DNA from: Rickettsiales bacterium
Lineage (GTDB): Bacteria; Pseudomonadota; Alphaproteobacteria; Rickettsiales; Anaplasmataceae
NCBI GenBank assembly: GCA_031281335.1
Contig: JAITFM010000071.1
Coordinates: 1-5,646, forward strand
Reading direction: 5' to 3'
Length of the DNA: 5,646 bases
Part shown: one piece after another, positions 1 through 5,646 of the stretch
Layout of the letters: the number at the start of each line of letters is the position of its first letter
Numbering within the stretch: the stretch's first letter is position 1
Notes under the pieces: model-generated
Told to the model about the DNA's origin: nothing
Database searches by the model: none
What the model saw: only the letters and a program-made list of their open reading frames with translations
Made by a program: the position numbers and the translations under genes

Positions 1-1551
1 ATTTATTATGCTGTCCTCAGAATACTCTAAATAAGAGGTAATATTGTCCATTTTTACATCACGCAATTTACCACTTGCTGCACTTTTAACAACTTTCAGA
101 AATTTCTGAGTACAATTAATATAATTTACATAAGCTCTCACCATATTGATTTTGTGGTACTTAAGCTCTGATTCCAGTGTATCAATTATTCTCCAGCTGT
201 CTCCATTATAAAATGCTACTCCTTTCGATACCAACTTACATATTATGTTACTAGCAGTTTTAGGATCCTTCTCTAATATGCTGATTCTTTTCATTACACA
301 ATCTGCAAAGTTGTACGTACCTTCGCATATCACCCCATATGAACGAATAGGAAAATTAAACCTCATTCCAGAACTCATAGCTTCGTCTACAATTTTTTCT
401 AGTTGACTCATATTTTGAGCGTCAGATATTCTACTTAAAAACTCATTTAACTTTATCTGTTGATTTGGCATTAAATTACTCCATAAATCTTTAGACCTGA
501 GCAAATGCCCTTCCCTATCACAATTTTGTTCTTTTAGATCAGTTGCTCCTGCCTCCAAAAACAAGCCCTTTATTCCAGAATCAAAAAAAGCTAAATTATC
601 TGCTAACCCTACATCCAAAACTGCTTTCAGATCTTGATTACTCTTGTGCTTACTCAAAAATTCTTTGAGCTTAGCAGTGAGACCGGAATTATCTTCATAA
701 CATTTATCAAATATACTATATAATTCTTCACTCAACCTTTTTTTGTTGTCAGTGAAAAAGCATTTTTCAACATGGTATTGACCATTATCAATTGCAACTT
801 GCCGTGGAGTTTTTCCTTGTTTATCAAGTGTATCACACTTAGCCTCGCCCTTTAGGAGTAAATCTATACTTCCATTACAACCAAAATAAGCAGCATAATG
901 TAAAGGTGTTTTTCCTTCATTATCCTGCACATTAGGATCAGCTTTTACTTTTATGAGGGGAACTATACCGTTAAAACCAGTAATAGCATAATGTAAGGGT
1001 GTCTGTCCTCTATCATTTTTTGCGTTAGGATCAGCTCCAGCTTTTATAAGTAAATCTATTCCTTCACGTTTAACAGCCAAACTTGACACCACATGCAATA
1101 CTGTCAACCCGGATTCTCCTCTTTTTAAGTTAAGAACAGTTTTTAGATCTTGATTGTTCTTATTATTTTGTAAAAATTTCTCAAGTTCTTTATGGTTTGC
1201 AAAACGGCGATTTACTTCTTCTGTGTCTTGACTGTGGTAACCAAGAAGTAGATAGTTGTTAAGAATACTCAACAGTTTCCTATTTAACTTTTTTTGACTT
1301 TCCGTTAAATCAGACTTGTCAACAAACCATAAATGTACTAAATTATTTAGATTATTAGCATACGAGCCTTGAGCACTATCTGTTAAAGTACTACTATGAA
1401 ATAAACATAAACACTCTTTAACCAATTCATAAAATCCATCTGTTTCTAACAGCCCTTGTCCAGTACTTAATTTCTCTCCTAGCTTACGCTCATTTGCTTG
1501 CTTACTAACAGACTCTCCAACATGTTTCCATGTTGACGTAGTGACATCCAT
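1..1551 (-). CDS. Ankyrin-repeat protein, 3' end beyond the left edge
   Basis: The reading frame is open for 517 codons from the ATG at 1551-1549 to position 1 with no stop, so the C-terminus is missing. The start is supported by a strong Shine-Dalgarno sequence just upstream. Residues 1-145 are a helical-looking N-terminal region of no family I recognise. Ankyrin repeats follow at about 146-178, 179-209, 210-242 and 243-275, with motifs LTVLH, QTPLHYA, KTPLHYAA and the degenerate TPRQVA, and consensus ends such as KAGADPNAKNDRG. A fifth, eroded repeat lies at about 318-350 (LFLEAGATDLKEQNCDREG). A leader segment at 122-142 is repeated at 294-314. Residues 350-517 show no motif I recognise. 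No signal peptide or membrane segment is visible in the part present. Ankyrin repeats bind proteins, and in Wolbachia and relatives some such proteins are secreted effectors; a host-directed role here is inference only. Ankyrin identity is secure, cellular function unknown. Confidence 0.9.
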   Translation of the reverse strand, partial: MDVTTSTWKHVGESVSKQANERKLGEKLSTGQGLLETDGFYELVKECLCLFHSSTLTDSAQGSYANNLNNLVHLWFVDKSDLTESQKKLNRKLLSILNNYLLLGYHSQDTEEVNRRFANHKELEKFLQNNKNNQDLKTVLNLKRGESGLTVLHVVSSLAVKREGIDLLIKAGADPNAKNDRGQTPLHYAITGFNGIVPLIKVKADPNVQDNEGKTPLHYAAYFGCNGSIDLLLKGEAKCDTLDKQGKTPRQVAIDNGQYHVEKCFFTDNKKRLSEELYSIFDKCYEDNSGLTAKLKEFLSKHKSNQDLKAVLDVGLADNLAFFDSGIKGLFLEAGATDLKEQNCDREGHLLRSKDLWSNLMPNQQIKLNEFLSRISDAQNMSQLEKIVDEAMSSGMRFNFPIRSYGVICEGTYNFADCVMKRISILEKDPKTASNIICKLVSKGVAFYNGDSWRIIDTLESELKYHKINMVRAYVNYINCTQKFLKVVKSAASGKLRDVKMDNITSYLEYSEDSIIN

Positions 1552-1553
1552 AC

Positions 1554-1561
1554 CACCTCCT
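1554..1561 (-). promoter_or_regulatory. Strong ribosome binding site of the ankyrin gene
   Basis: Read on the minus strand this is AGGAGGTG, a full eight-base match to the standard 16S rRNA anti-Shine-Dalgarno sequence, ending two bases before the ATG at 1551. It fixes the start codon. It is much stronger than the sites in front of gyrA and petA, which suggests efficient translation if the gene is transcribed. Confidence 0.75.
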
Positions 1562-1579
1562 AACCTAGACAGATAATAT

Positions 1580-1607
1580 ATTGTATACAACATACAGCAT
1601 GAGTAAA
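1580..1607 (-). promoter_or_regulatory. Possible promoter of the ankyrin gene
   Basis: On the minus strand TTTACT (1607-1602) and TACAAT (1585-1580) are separated by 16 bases and resemble sigma70 -35 and -10 boxes. A start point near 1573 would leave a short leader carrying the Shine-Dalgarno site. The -10 region overlaps a perfect 10-bp palindrome, TTGTATACAA (1581-1590). In DNA this AT-rich, chance matches are common, so support is weak. Confidence 0.3.
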
Positions 1608-1668
1608 GCTTAAATTTATATGTAAAATATATTTTTATACTAGTTGTTGCTTTTTTCAAAGCCGGCAC

Positions 1669-1692
1669 CTACCTTTTTTAGAAAAATGGTAG
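1669..1692. repeat. AT-rich inverted repeat
   Basis: CTACC at 1669-1673 pairs with GGTAG at 1688-1692. After one T-T mismatch, the T-run that follows pairs with the A-run at 1682-1686 around a very tight centre. It lies downstream of tRNA-Val and upstream of the ankyrin gene, both on the minus strand. It could slow or end read-through from the tRNA, but no U-tract follows on that strand, so a terminator role is unproven. Confidence 0.35.
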
Positions 1693-1811
1693 AGGGTTAT
1701 AGGAAAGAAAGTAGAAGATTTTAAATAAATAATTAGATGTAAAAAACGATGTGTATAGCTAGTAAAACAGGCTGTTATAGCGAATTTTGTGATATATCAG
1801 AATAGATATAG

Positions 1812-1884
1812 TGGGCAATGACAGACTTGAACTGCCGACCTCCTCGGTGTAAACGAGATGCTCTACCAGCTGAGCTAATTGCCC
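1812..1884 (-). tRNA. tRNA-Val, anticodon TAC
   Basis: The minus strand folds into a complete 73-nt cloverleaf. The acceptor stem GGGCAAT/ATTGCCC has seven perfect pairs. The D arm is GCTC/GAGC. The anticodon stem TCTCG/CGAGG has one T-G wobble and carries the loop TTTACAC. The T stem GGCAG/CTGTC has one wobble, and its loop is TTCAAGT. The anticodon TAC occupies 1851-1849 and reads GUA, with wobble to other valine codons. The discriminator base is A (1812). The 3' CCA is not encoded and must be added by a nucleotidyltransferase. The gene is divergent from gyrA and has its own plausible promoter. Confidence 0.96.
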
Positions 1885-1895
1885 CTTTAAGTGTA

Positions 1896-1924
1896 ATTCT
1901 ATAGCTCAATATTATTGTTGTAAA
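1896..1924 (-). promoter_or_regulatory. Probable promoter of tRNA-Val
   Basis: On the minus strand TTTACA (1924-1919) and TAGAAT (1901-1896) are separated by exactly 17 bases, close to the sigma70 consensus. The -10 box ends 11 bases before the mature tRNA 5' end, leaving room for a start near 1889 and a short leader removed by RNase P. Confidence 0.5.
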
Positions 1925-1958
1925 CAAAAAGTAGAACCACATGCTGTCTAATTTCTCA

Positions 1959-1988
1959 TTGACCATTTGCTTAACTAAATGTTAATAT
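1959..1988 (+). promoter_or_regulatory. Probable promoter of gyrA
   Basis: TTGACC (1959-1964) and TAATAT (1983-1988) are separated by 18 bases, a good sigma70-type match. Transcription would begin near 1995, giving a leader of about 20 bases before the gyrA ATG. The site sits back to back with the tRNA-Val promoter, the two -35 boxes about 34 bases apart, so supercoiling from one could affect the other. Confidence 0.45.
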
Positions 1989-2016
1989 TACAATTACTTC
2001 GATTAAAGTGTAGAAA

Positions 2017-4728
2017 ATGCAAGACAACATAGTACCAGTTTCAATAGTGAAAGAGCTGGAAGATTCTTATCTCTCTTACGCAATGAGCGTGATCATAAGC
2101 CGGGCTATACCTGACGTGCGCGATGGGTTTAAACCTGTACACAGGCGCATATTATATGCAATGGCAAGGGCAGGGTACGATGCTGGTAAGCCATATAAAA
2201 AGGCAGCTCGTATAGTTGGGGACGTAATGGGGAAATATCACCCACACGGTGACATGGCTATTTATGACTCCTTGGTCAGAATGGCTCAAGATTTCTCTCT
2301 TCTTTTACCACTTATTGATGGGCAAGGTAACTTTGGTTCAATAGATGGAGATCCACCAGCTTCGATGCGATATACAGAAGCAAGGCTCCACAAAGTGTCG
2401 CATTTTTTATTGAATGATATCGATGAAGATACAGTTGACTTTAGGCCAAATTACGATGGAAACGAAACAGAGCCTGTTGTACTACCTGCGGAGTTTCCGA
2501 ACCTATTGGTAAATGGTGCAAGTGGTGTTGCAGTTGGTATGGCAACCAACATTCCTTCTCATAACCTTGGTGAGGTAATTGATGCCTGCATGTTATATAT
2601 AGATAATCCTGAAGCAACTTTAGATGAATTGCTTGAAGTGGTGCCAGGGCCGGATTTTCCAACTGGTGGAACGATTCTTGGTAGGTCTGGAATAAGATCA
2701 GCGTTTGCCACAGGCCGAGGCTCAATTGTTGTACAAGGTAAAACTCATATAGAAGATCTGCCGCAAGATAGGCAAGCAATAGTTATTGATGAAATACCTT
2801 ACCAAGTAAATAAAGTAAAATTAATTGAGAAAATAGGTGAGCTTGTAAAAGAAAAGAAAATTGATGGCATAACTGAAATCAGGGATGAGTCCGATAAGTC
2901 CGGCATTAGGGTAGTGATTGATCTTAGGAAAAATACCGCAGCAGATTTTATACTGAATCAAATACTGGGACTTACTCCTCTAAGAAGTAGCTTTAGTGTT
3001 AACACTTTGGTTTTGAGCAACAACAGACCTGCTTTGATGTCACTGAAAGGGATCATAGCTGCTTTTGTTGACTTTAGAAAAGAAGTGTTAATCAGGAGAA
3101 CGGAGTTTCGTCTAAGAAAAACTAGGGAAAAAGCTCATATATACATAGGGCTCTATATTGCAGTCTTGAGCATAGATGAAGTGATAAAAATCATCCGTGG
3201 TGCAAAAGATCCTGAGGAAGCAAGCAAAGAGCTTTTAAATAAGGAGTGGAAGACTTCAGCGGAAATAAACACGATTATTAGCTTGATTTCAGACAGTGAG
3301 AGCTTTTTAAAAGACGGAGTGTACAGATTAACTGAGCTGCAGACGAAGGCTATTCTTGACATGAAATTGCAACGCTTAACAGGTCTTGAAAAAGGCAAAT
3401 TAGAAGCTGAGCTAAATTCAATGATCAACCTGATAAAAGAATATATCTCTTTTCTTGGCTCAGAGGAAAAGTTGATGAAGGAAATAAAAAATAATTTACA
3501 AGAAATAAAGAACAGATTTGCTGTACCGCGAAAAACTTCAATAGAAGAATCAGATGTAGACATTGAAGCTGAGGATCTTATTCCACAAGAGGATATGGTG
3601 GTAACTGTAACTATGAATGGTTACATTAAGCGCGTGAAGCTTTCTCACTATAGAACTCAGCGTCGTGGTGGAAAAGGAAAGCTGGGACAGGGATTAAAGG
3701 AAGAAGATGTAACCACGAAATTGTTTGTTGGAAATACCCACACTAGCCTTTTATTCTTTTCCAATATTGGCAGAGTTTATAGGTTAAAGGTTTATAAATT
3801 ACCTCTTGCAGAGCCAACAGCACGTGGAAGAGCGCTTGTTAATGTATTTCCTCTCACTGAAGGTGAAACTATAACTAACATCATGCCGCTCCCAAGTGAG
3901 AATGATGAAAATCAGAATATAGTCTTTGCTACTGCTCATGGAAACATAAGGCGTAACTCTTTAGCAGACTTTCACTATATTCCAAGTAATGGAAAGATAG
4001 CAATCAAGCTCGATGAAGGAGACAAATTAGTGTCGGTTAAAGTATGCAACGAAATTGATCACGTTTTACTTTCAACGACACTTGGGAAAAGCATCAGATT
4101 TGTTGTAAGTGATGTTCGCCAATTCAAAAGCCGCAATTCAGATGGTGTAAGAGGCATCAAACTTGTAAAGAGCGACAGCGTGATATCCATGACCATACTA
4201 AACGGTATAGGTGTCACAACAGAAACAAAAGAACTTTACCTAAAAGTTCCACTTGCAAAAAGACTGGAAGCTGCTACTAACAACGCCATTGATTCTAAGT
4301 TAGAAAAGACTTTGAACGATTTGGGAATAGACAGTGAATTATTCTTAAAACTTGCGGTGAATGAGGAGTTTATACTAACCATTACCGAAAATGGATTTGG
4401 TAAAAGAACTTCTGCGTATGAGTACAGAGTAACCAATAGGGGTGGTGTTGGTATCACCAATATTCTTACTACCAGCAGAAACGGCAGTGTCGTTGCTAGT
4501 TTTCCAGTTGAGCAGGGTGACAATATAATGCTCATTACAGATAAAGGAAAGTTAATTCGCATTTCAGTGGATGATATTAGAATCACAGGACGTAGCACTC
4601 AGGGAGTCACCCTATTTAAAACAGAGAGTAAAGAAAAGGTGGTGTCAGCAGCAAAAATTGAAGATCCTGGTTCCACTGAAGATAGCACTTCTGAAGAAGT
4701 CGGAAACTCTGTCTCCTCTGAGCTGTAG
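2017..4728 (+). CDS. gyrA: DNA gyrase subunit A
   Basis: GyrA is the DNA-cleaving subunit of gyrase (A2B2), which introduces negative supercoils using ATP bound by GyrB. The 903-residue protein is full length (E. coli 875). The breakage-reunion domain covers about 1-510. It contains the catalytic Tyr119 in MRYTEARL, with Arg118, Arg29, Arg44, His75 and His77 at the positions of E. coli Arg121, Arg32, Arg47, His78 and His80. An acidic linker at about 512-528 leads to the C-terminal beta-pinwheel, with blade motifs near 535, 585, 642, 690, 793 and 844. The GyrA box QRRGGKG at 548-554 separates it from ParC. Residues about 735-785 form an extra segment absent from E. coli GyrA, as I recall for alphaproteobacterial GyrA. 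The E. coli Ser83 position is Met80, while Asp87 is kept as Asp84. The DNA-intercalating Ile174 is Val171. The tail is acidic and Ser-rich. The start is the first ATG, with only a weak Shine-Dalgarno sequence. Confidence 0.98.
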   Translation: MQDNIVPVSIVKELEDSYLSYAMSVIISRAIPDVRDGFKPVHRRILYAMARAGYDAGKPYKKAARIVGDVMGKYHPHGDMAIYDSLVRMAQDFSLLLPLIDGQGNFGSIDGDPPASMRYTEARLHKVSHFLLNDIDEDTVDFRPNYDGNETEPVVLPAEFPNLLVNGASGVAVGMATNIPSHNLGEVIDACMLYIDNPEATLDELLEVVPGPDFPTGGTILGRSGIRSAFATGRGSIVVQGKTHIEDLPQDRQAIVIDEIPYQVNKVKLIEKIGELVKEKKIDGITEIRDESDKSGIRVVIDLRKNTAADFILNQILGLTPLRSSFSVNTLVLSNNRPALMSLKGIIAAFVDFRKEVLIRRTEFRLRKTREKAHIYIGLYIAVLSIDEVIKIIRGAKDPEEASKELLNKEWKTSAEINTIISLISDSESFLKDGVYRLTELQTKAILDMKLQRLTGLEKGKLEAELNSMINLIKEYISFLGSEEKLMKEIKNNLQEIKNRFAVPRKTSIEESDVDIEAEDLIPQEDMVVTVTMNGYIKRVKLSHYRTQRRGGKGKLGQGLKEEDVTTKLFVGNTHTSLLFFSNIGRVYRLKVYKLPLAEPTARGRALVNVFPLTEGETITNIMPLPSENDENQNIVFATAHGNIRRNSLADFHYIPSNGKIAIKLDEGDKLVSVKVCNEIDHVLLSTTLGKSIRFVVSDVRQFKSRNSDGVRGIKLVKSDSVISMTILNGIGVTTETKELYLKVPLAKRLEAATNNAIDSKLEKTLNDLGIDSELFLKLAVNEEFILTITENGFGKRTSAYEYRVTNRGGVGITNILTTSRNGSVVASFPVEQGDNIMLITDKGKLIRISVDDIRITGRSTQGVTLFKTESKEKVVSAAKIEDPGSTEDSTSEEVGNSVSSEL

Positions 4729-4756
4729 CAACGATAGCTAAAAGTGCAAGTTTTTA

Positions 4757-4786
4757 TTGATTAATCTATAGTATTTAAGCTAAAAT
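4757..4786 (+). promoter_or_regulatory. Possible promoter of petA
   Basis: TTGATT (4757-4762) and TAAAAT (4781-4786) are separated by 18 bases in the 84-bp gap after gyrA. A start near 4793 would leave about 20 bases before the petA ATG. No hairpin with a U-tract follows gyrA, so read-through from gyrA could also contribute. The match is fair but the region is very AT-rich. Confidence 0.4.
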
Positions 4787-4812
4787 ATATACTTGTAGCT
4801 GGGTAGAGATCG

Positions 4813-5412
4813 ATGGACAAAAAATTAAATAAAAATAAAAAATCGTTGGCAGATAAGAAGGCTAAAGAAGCATCTCCTGTTAAAGACCACACTAAAAATA
4901 AGAGTAGAAGAGATTTTATAACATTAACTACATGTGCTATGGCAGGTATAGGAGCAGCAAGTGGACTTTGGCCACTAGTTAAGTCCATGAATCCTTCCGC
5001 TGAAGTTTTAGCGATGTCTACGGTCGAGGTTAATCTATCTGATATTCAAGAAGGGCAAGGGAAAAAAGTAAAATGGCAAGGTAAACCGGTATTTATTCGC
5101 AGACGTACGAAACAAGAGATTGAGGCGGCAAGAGCAGTTGATGTAAAAAATTTGCGAGATCCCCAGCCGGATGAGCAAAGAGTATGCAAAGGAAAAGATG
5201 AGTGGTTAATTATGGTTGGAATATGTACCCATCTTGGGTGTGTGCCGGTTGATCATGCTACAAAAGACGGCAATGGCTGGCTCTGCCCTTGCCATGGCTC
5301 ATATTATGATACATCAGGTCGAGTAATTGGGGGGCCTGCACCAAAAAATATGGCTATACCTGATTATTTTTTCCCAAGTGAAAATGTTGTGATAATTGGC
5401 AAAAAGGCTTAA
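4813..5412 (+). CDS. petA: Ubiquinol-cytochrome c reductase, Rieske iron-sulfur subunit
   Basis: This subunit of the cytochrome bc1 complex (complex III) passes one electron from ubiquinol through a [2Fe-2S] cluster to cytochrome c1, on the periplasmic face of the inner membrane. The 199-residue length is usual for bacterial homologues. Residues 1-30 are strongly basic and Lys-rich. A twin-arginine motif, SRRDFI (31-36), precedes a hydrophobic anchor at about 37-58, as expected for Tat-dependent export of a folded cluster protein. Box I CTHLGC (138-143) and box II CPCHGS (158-163) supply ligands Cys138, His140, Cys158 and His161 and the disulfide pair Cys143-Cys160. Ser163 and Tyr165, which tune redox potential in this family, are present, as is the Pro loop GGPAP (173-177). 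The Shine-Dalgarno sequence is weak (AGAG at 4806-4809). The next in-frame Met is inside the anchor, so the start is secure. No petB follows within 234 bp. Confidence 0.97.
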   Translation: MDKKLNKNKKSLADKKAKEASPVKDHTKNKSRRDFITLTTCAMAGIGAASGLWPLVKSMNPSAEVLAMSTVEVNLSDIQEGQGKKVKWQGKPVFIRRRTKQEIEAARAVDVKNLRDPQPDEQRVCKGKDEWLIMVGICTHLGCVPVDHATKDGNGWLCPCHGSYYDTSGRVIGGPAPKNMAIPDYFFPSENVVIIGKKA

Positions 5413-5498
5413 CCTAGTAGCTCTCTTGCATTATGGTAAGGAATTTTTAGGAGAAACGCAGATAAAATACCTGGAGTATCTCAGCCACTAACACATAG

Positions 5499-5518
5499 CA
5501 GAATGACGGTGTCTTCTG
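5499..5518. repeat. Bulged hairpin between convergent genes
   Basis: CAGAA (5499-5503) pairs with TTCTG (5514-5518) and GAC (5505-5507) with GTC (5511-5513), leaving a bulged T at 5504 and a GGT loop. The eight-pair stem lies between the end of petA (plus) and the end of the terminase fragment (minus), where it could act on both transcripts. No U-tract follows on either strand, so it is not a classic intrinsic terminator. It may instead be a relic of a dispersed palindromic repeat. Confidence 0.35.
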
Positions 5519-5529
5519 GCAGGCTTGAA

Positions 5530-5646
5530 TCACAATGTTCGTATAGCTGCGACCCGAGAGGTACTTTCTCTTATCCATTGTAGATATTGCACGGTACTGT
5601 CAACTTGGTCATTGTGATGTACTTCTGGGAACATTAAAATCTCATA
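5530..5646 (-). CDS. Phage terminase large subunit, C-terminal end only
   Basis: The minus-strand frame is open from the right edge (5646) for 38 codons to TGA at 5532-5530. The peptide contains FPEVHHNDQVDSTVQYLQW, which closely follows the C-terminal signature of phage terminase large subunits of the type FP...HDDQVDS...L.W, in the RNaseH-like nuclease domain. Terminases cut concatemeric phage DNA and drive it into proheads. In a Wolbachia-like genome the likely source is a WO-type prophage. The first Asp of the HDDQVDS motif is Asn here (codon 5613-5611). The frame ends about 20 residues after the motif, a plausible natural C-terminus. Whether the rest of the gene is intact or this is a stranded remnant cannot be seen. 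It converges on petA with 117 bp between the stop codons. The call rests on one motif in a short fragment. Confidence 0.6.
   Translation of the reverse strand, partial: YEILMFPEVHHNDQVDSTVQYLQWIRESTSRVAAIRTL

Larger units (their letters stand above)
1562..1811. other. Intergenic spacer between ankyrin gene and tRNA-Val
   Basis: About 250 bases of AT-rich DNA without a credible gene on either strand. It contains the possible ankyrin-gene promoter, the inverted repeat at 1669-1692 and a small GCTTT/AAAGC hairpin at 1649-1662. I see no clear terminator with a U-tract for the tRNA, which is transcribed toward this spacer. Confidence 0.6.

Noticed and set aside
1766..1776. AACAG/CTGTT hairpin as a terminator for tRNA-Val
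   Set aside because: The loop would be a single base and the nearest T-run on the minus strand is about 20 bases away, so it does not fit an intrinsic terminator.
1775..1966. Minus-strand reading frame of 63 codons
   Set aside because: It runs through tRNA-Val; the peptide AISSAGRASRLHRGGRQF is the familiar false translation of a tRNA gene.
2441..2779. Minus-strand reading frame of 112 codons inside gyrA
   Set aside because: It lies wholly within the conserved gyrA frame, has no recognisable motif, and is explained as an antisense shadow.
3153..3563. Minus-strand reading frame of 136 codons inside gyrA
   Set aside because: Antisense shadow of the GyrA coiled-coil region; Ser/Phe-rich composition comes from complementing Lys/Glu codons.
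4236..4598. Minus-strand reading frame of 120 codons inside gyrA
   Set aside because: Antisense shadow of the GyrA C-terminal domain with no independent support.
2017..4728. ParC (topoisomerase IV subunit A) instead of GyrA
   Set aside because: The intact GyrA box QRRGGKG and the six-blade C-terminal domain identify gyrase.
4729..4756. Intrinsic terminator after gyrA
   Set aside because: The TTTTT run at 4751-4755 has no stable GC-rich stem in front of it.
4761..4988. Minus-strand reading frame of 75 codons over the petA start
   Set aside because: It overlaps the clear PetA Tat signal region; its hydrophobicity reflects complementing Lys codons.
5529..5618. Inverted repeat ATCACAATG/CATTGTGAT with a 72-base spacer
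   Set aside because: Only 9-bp arms, one of them within the terminase motif codons; probably chance rather than a mobile-element end.
1..5646. CRISPR array, insertion sequence or retron
   Set aside because: No regularly spaced repeats, transposase or reverse transcriptase motifs were seen on either strand.

Overview
The window looks like part of the chromosome of an alphaproteobacterial intracellular symbiont of the order Rickettsiales, most likely Wolbachia. This is an inference from low G+C content, an ankyrin-repeat gene with Wolbachia-like architecture, a GyrA with an extended C-terminal domain of the alphaproteobacterial kind, a Rieske protein for an aerobic bc1 complex, and a phage terminase remnant. 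No database search was possible.

Layout from left to right. Positions 1-1551 (minus strand) hold the first 517 codons of an ankyrin-repeat protein whose 3' end lies beyond the left edge. Positions 1552-1811 are AT-rich intergenic DNA with a possible ankyrin-gene promoter and an inverted repeat. A complete tRNA-Val with anticodon TAC is on the minus strand at 1812-1884. A 132-bp spacer carries two plausible back-to-back sigma70-type promoters, one for the tRNA and one for gyrA. Positions 2017-4728 (plus) encode full-length DNA gyrase subunit A. After an 84-bp gap, 4813-5412 (plus) encodes the Rieske iron-sulfur subunit of the cytochrome bc1 complex (petA), probably from its own promoter. The last 234 bp hold a bulged hairpin and, on the minus strand at 5530-5646, the C-terminal end of what looks like a phage terminase large subunit, running off the right edge.

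The housekeeping block (tRNA-Val, gyrA, petA) is thus flanked on both sides by accessory genes: an ankyrin protein that may act on the host, and a WO-phage-like packaging gene. GyrA controls supercoiling and PetA serves respiratory electron transport; their adjacency is not known to be functional. Points worth a second look are the terminase remnant, the methionine in GyrA at the position of E. coli Ser83 (the main quinolone-resistance site), an internal duplication in the ankyrin protein, and a petA that is not followed by petB. I found no convincing evidence of a wholly new biological system.
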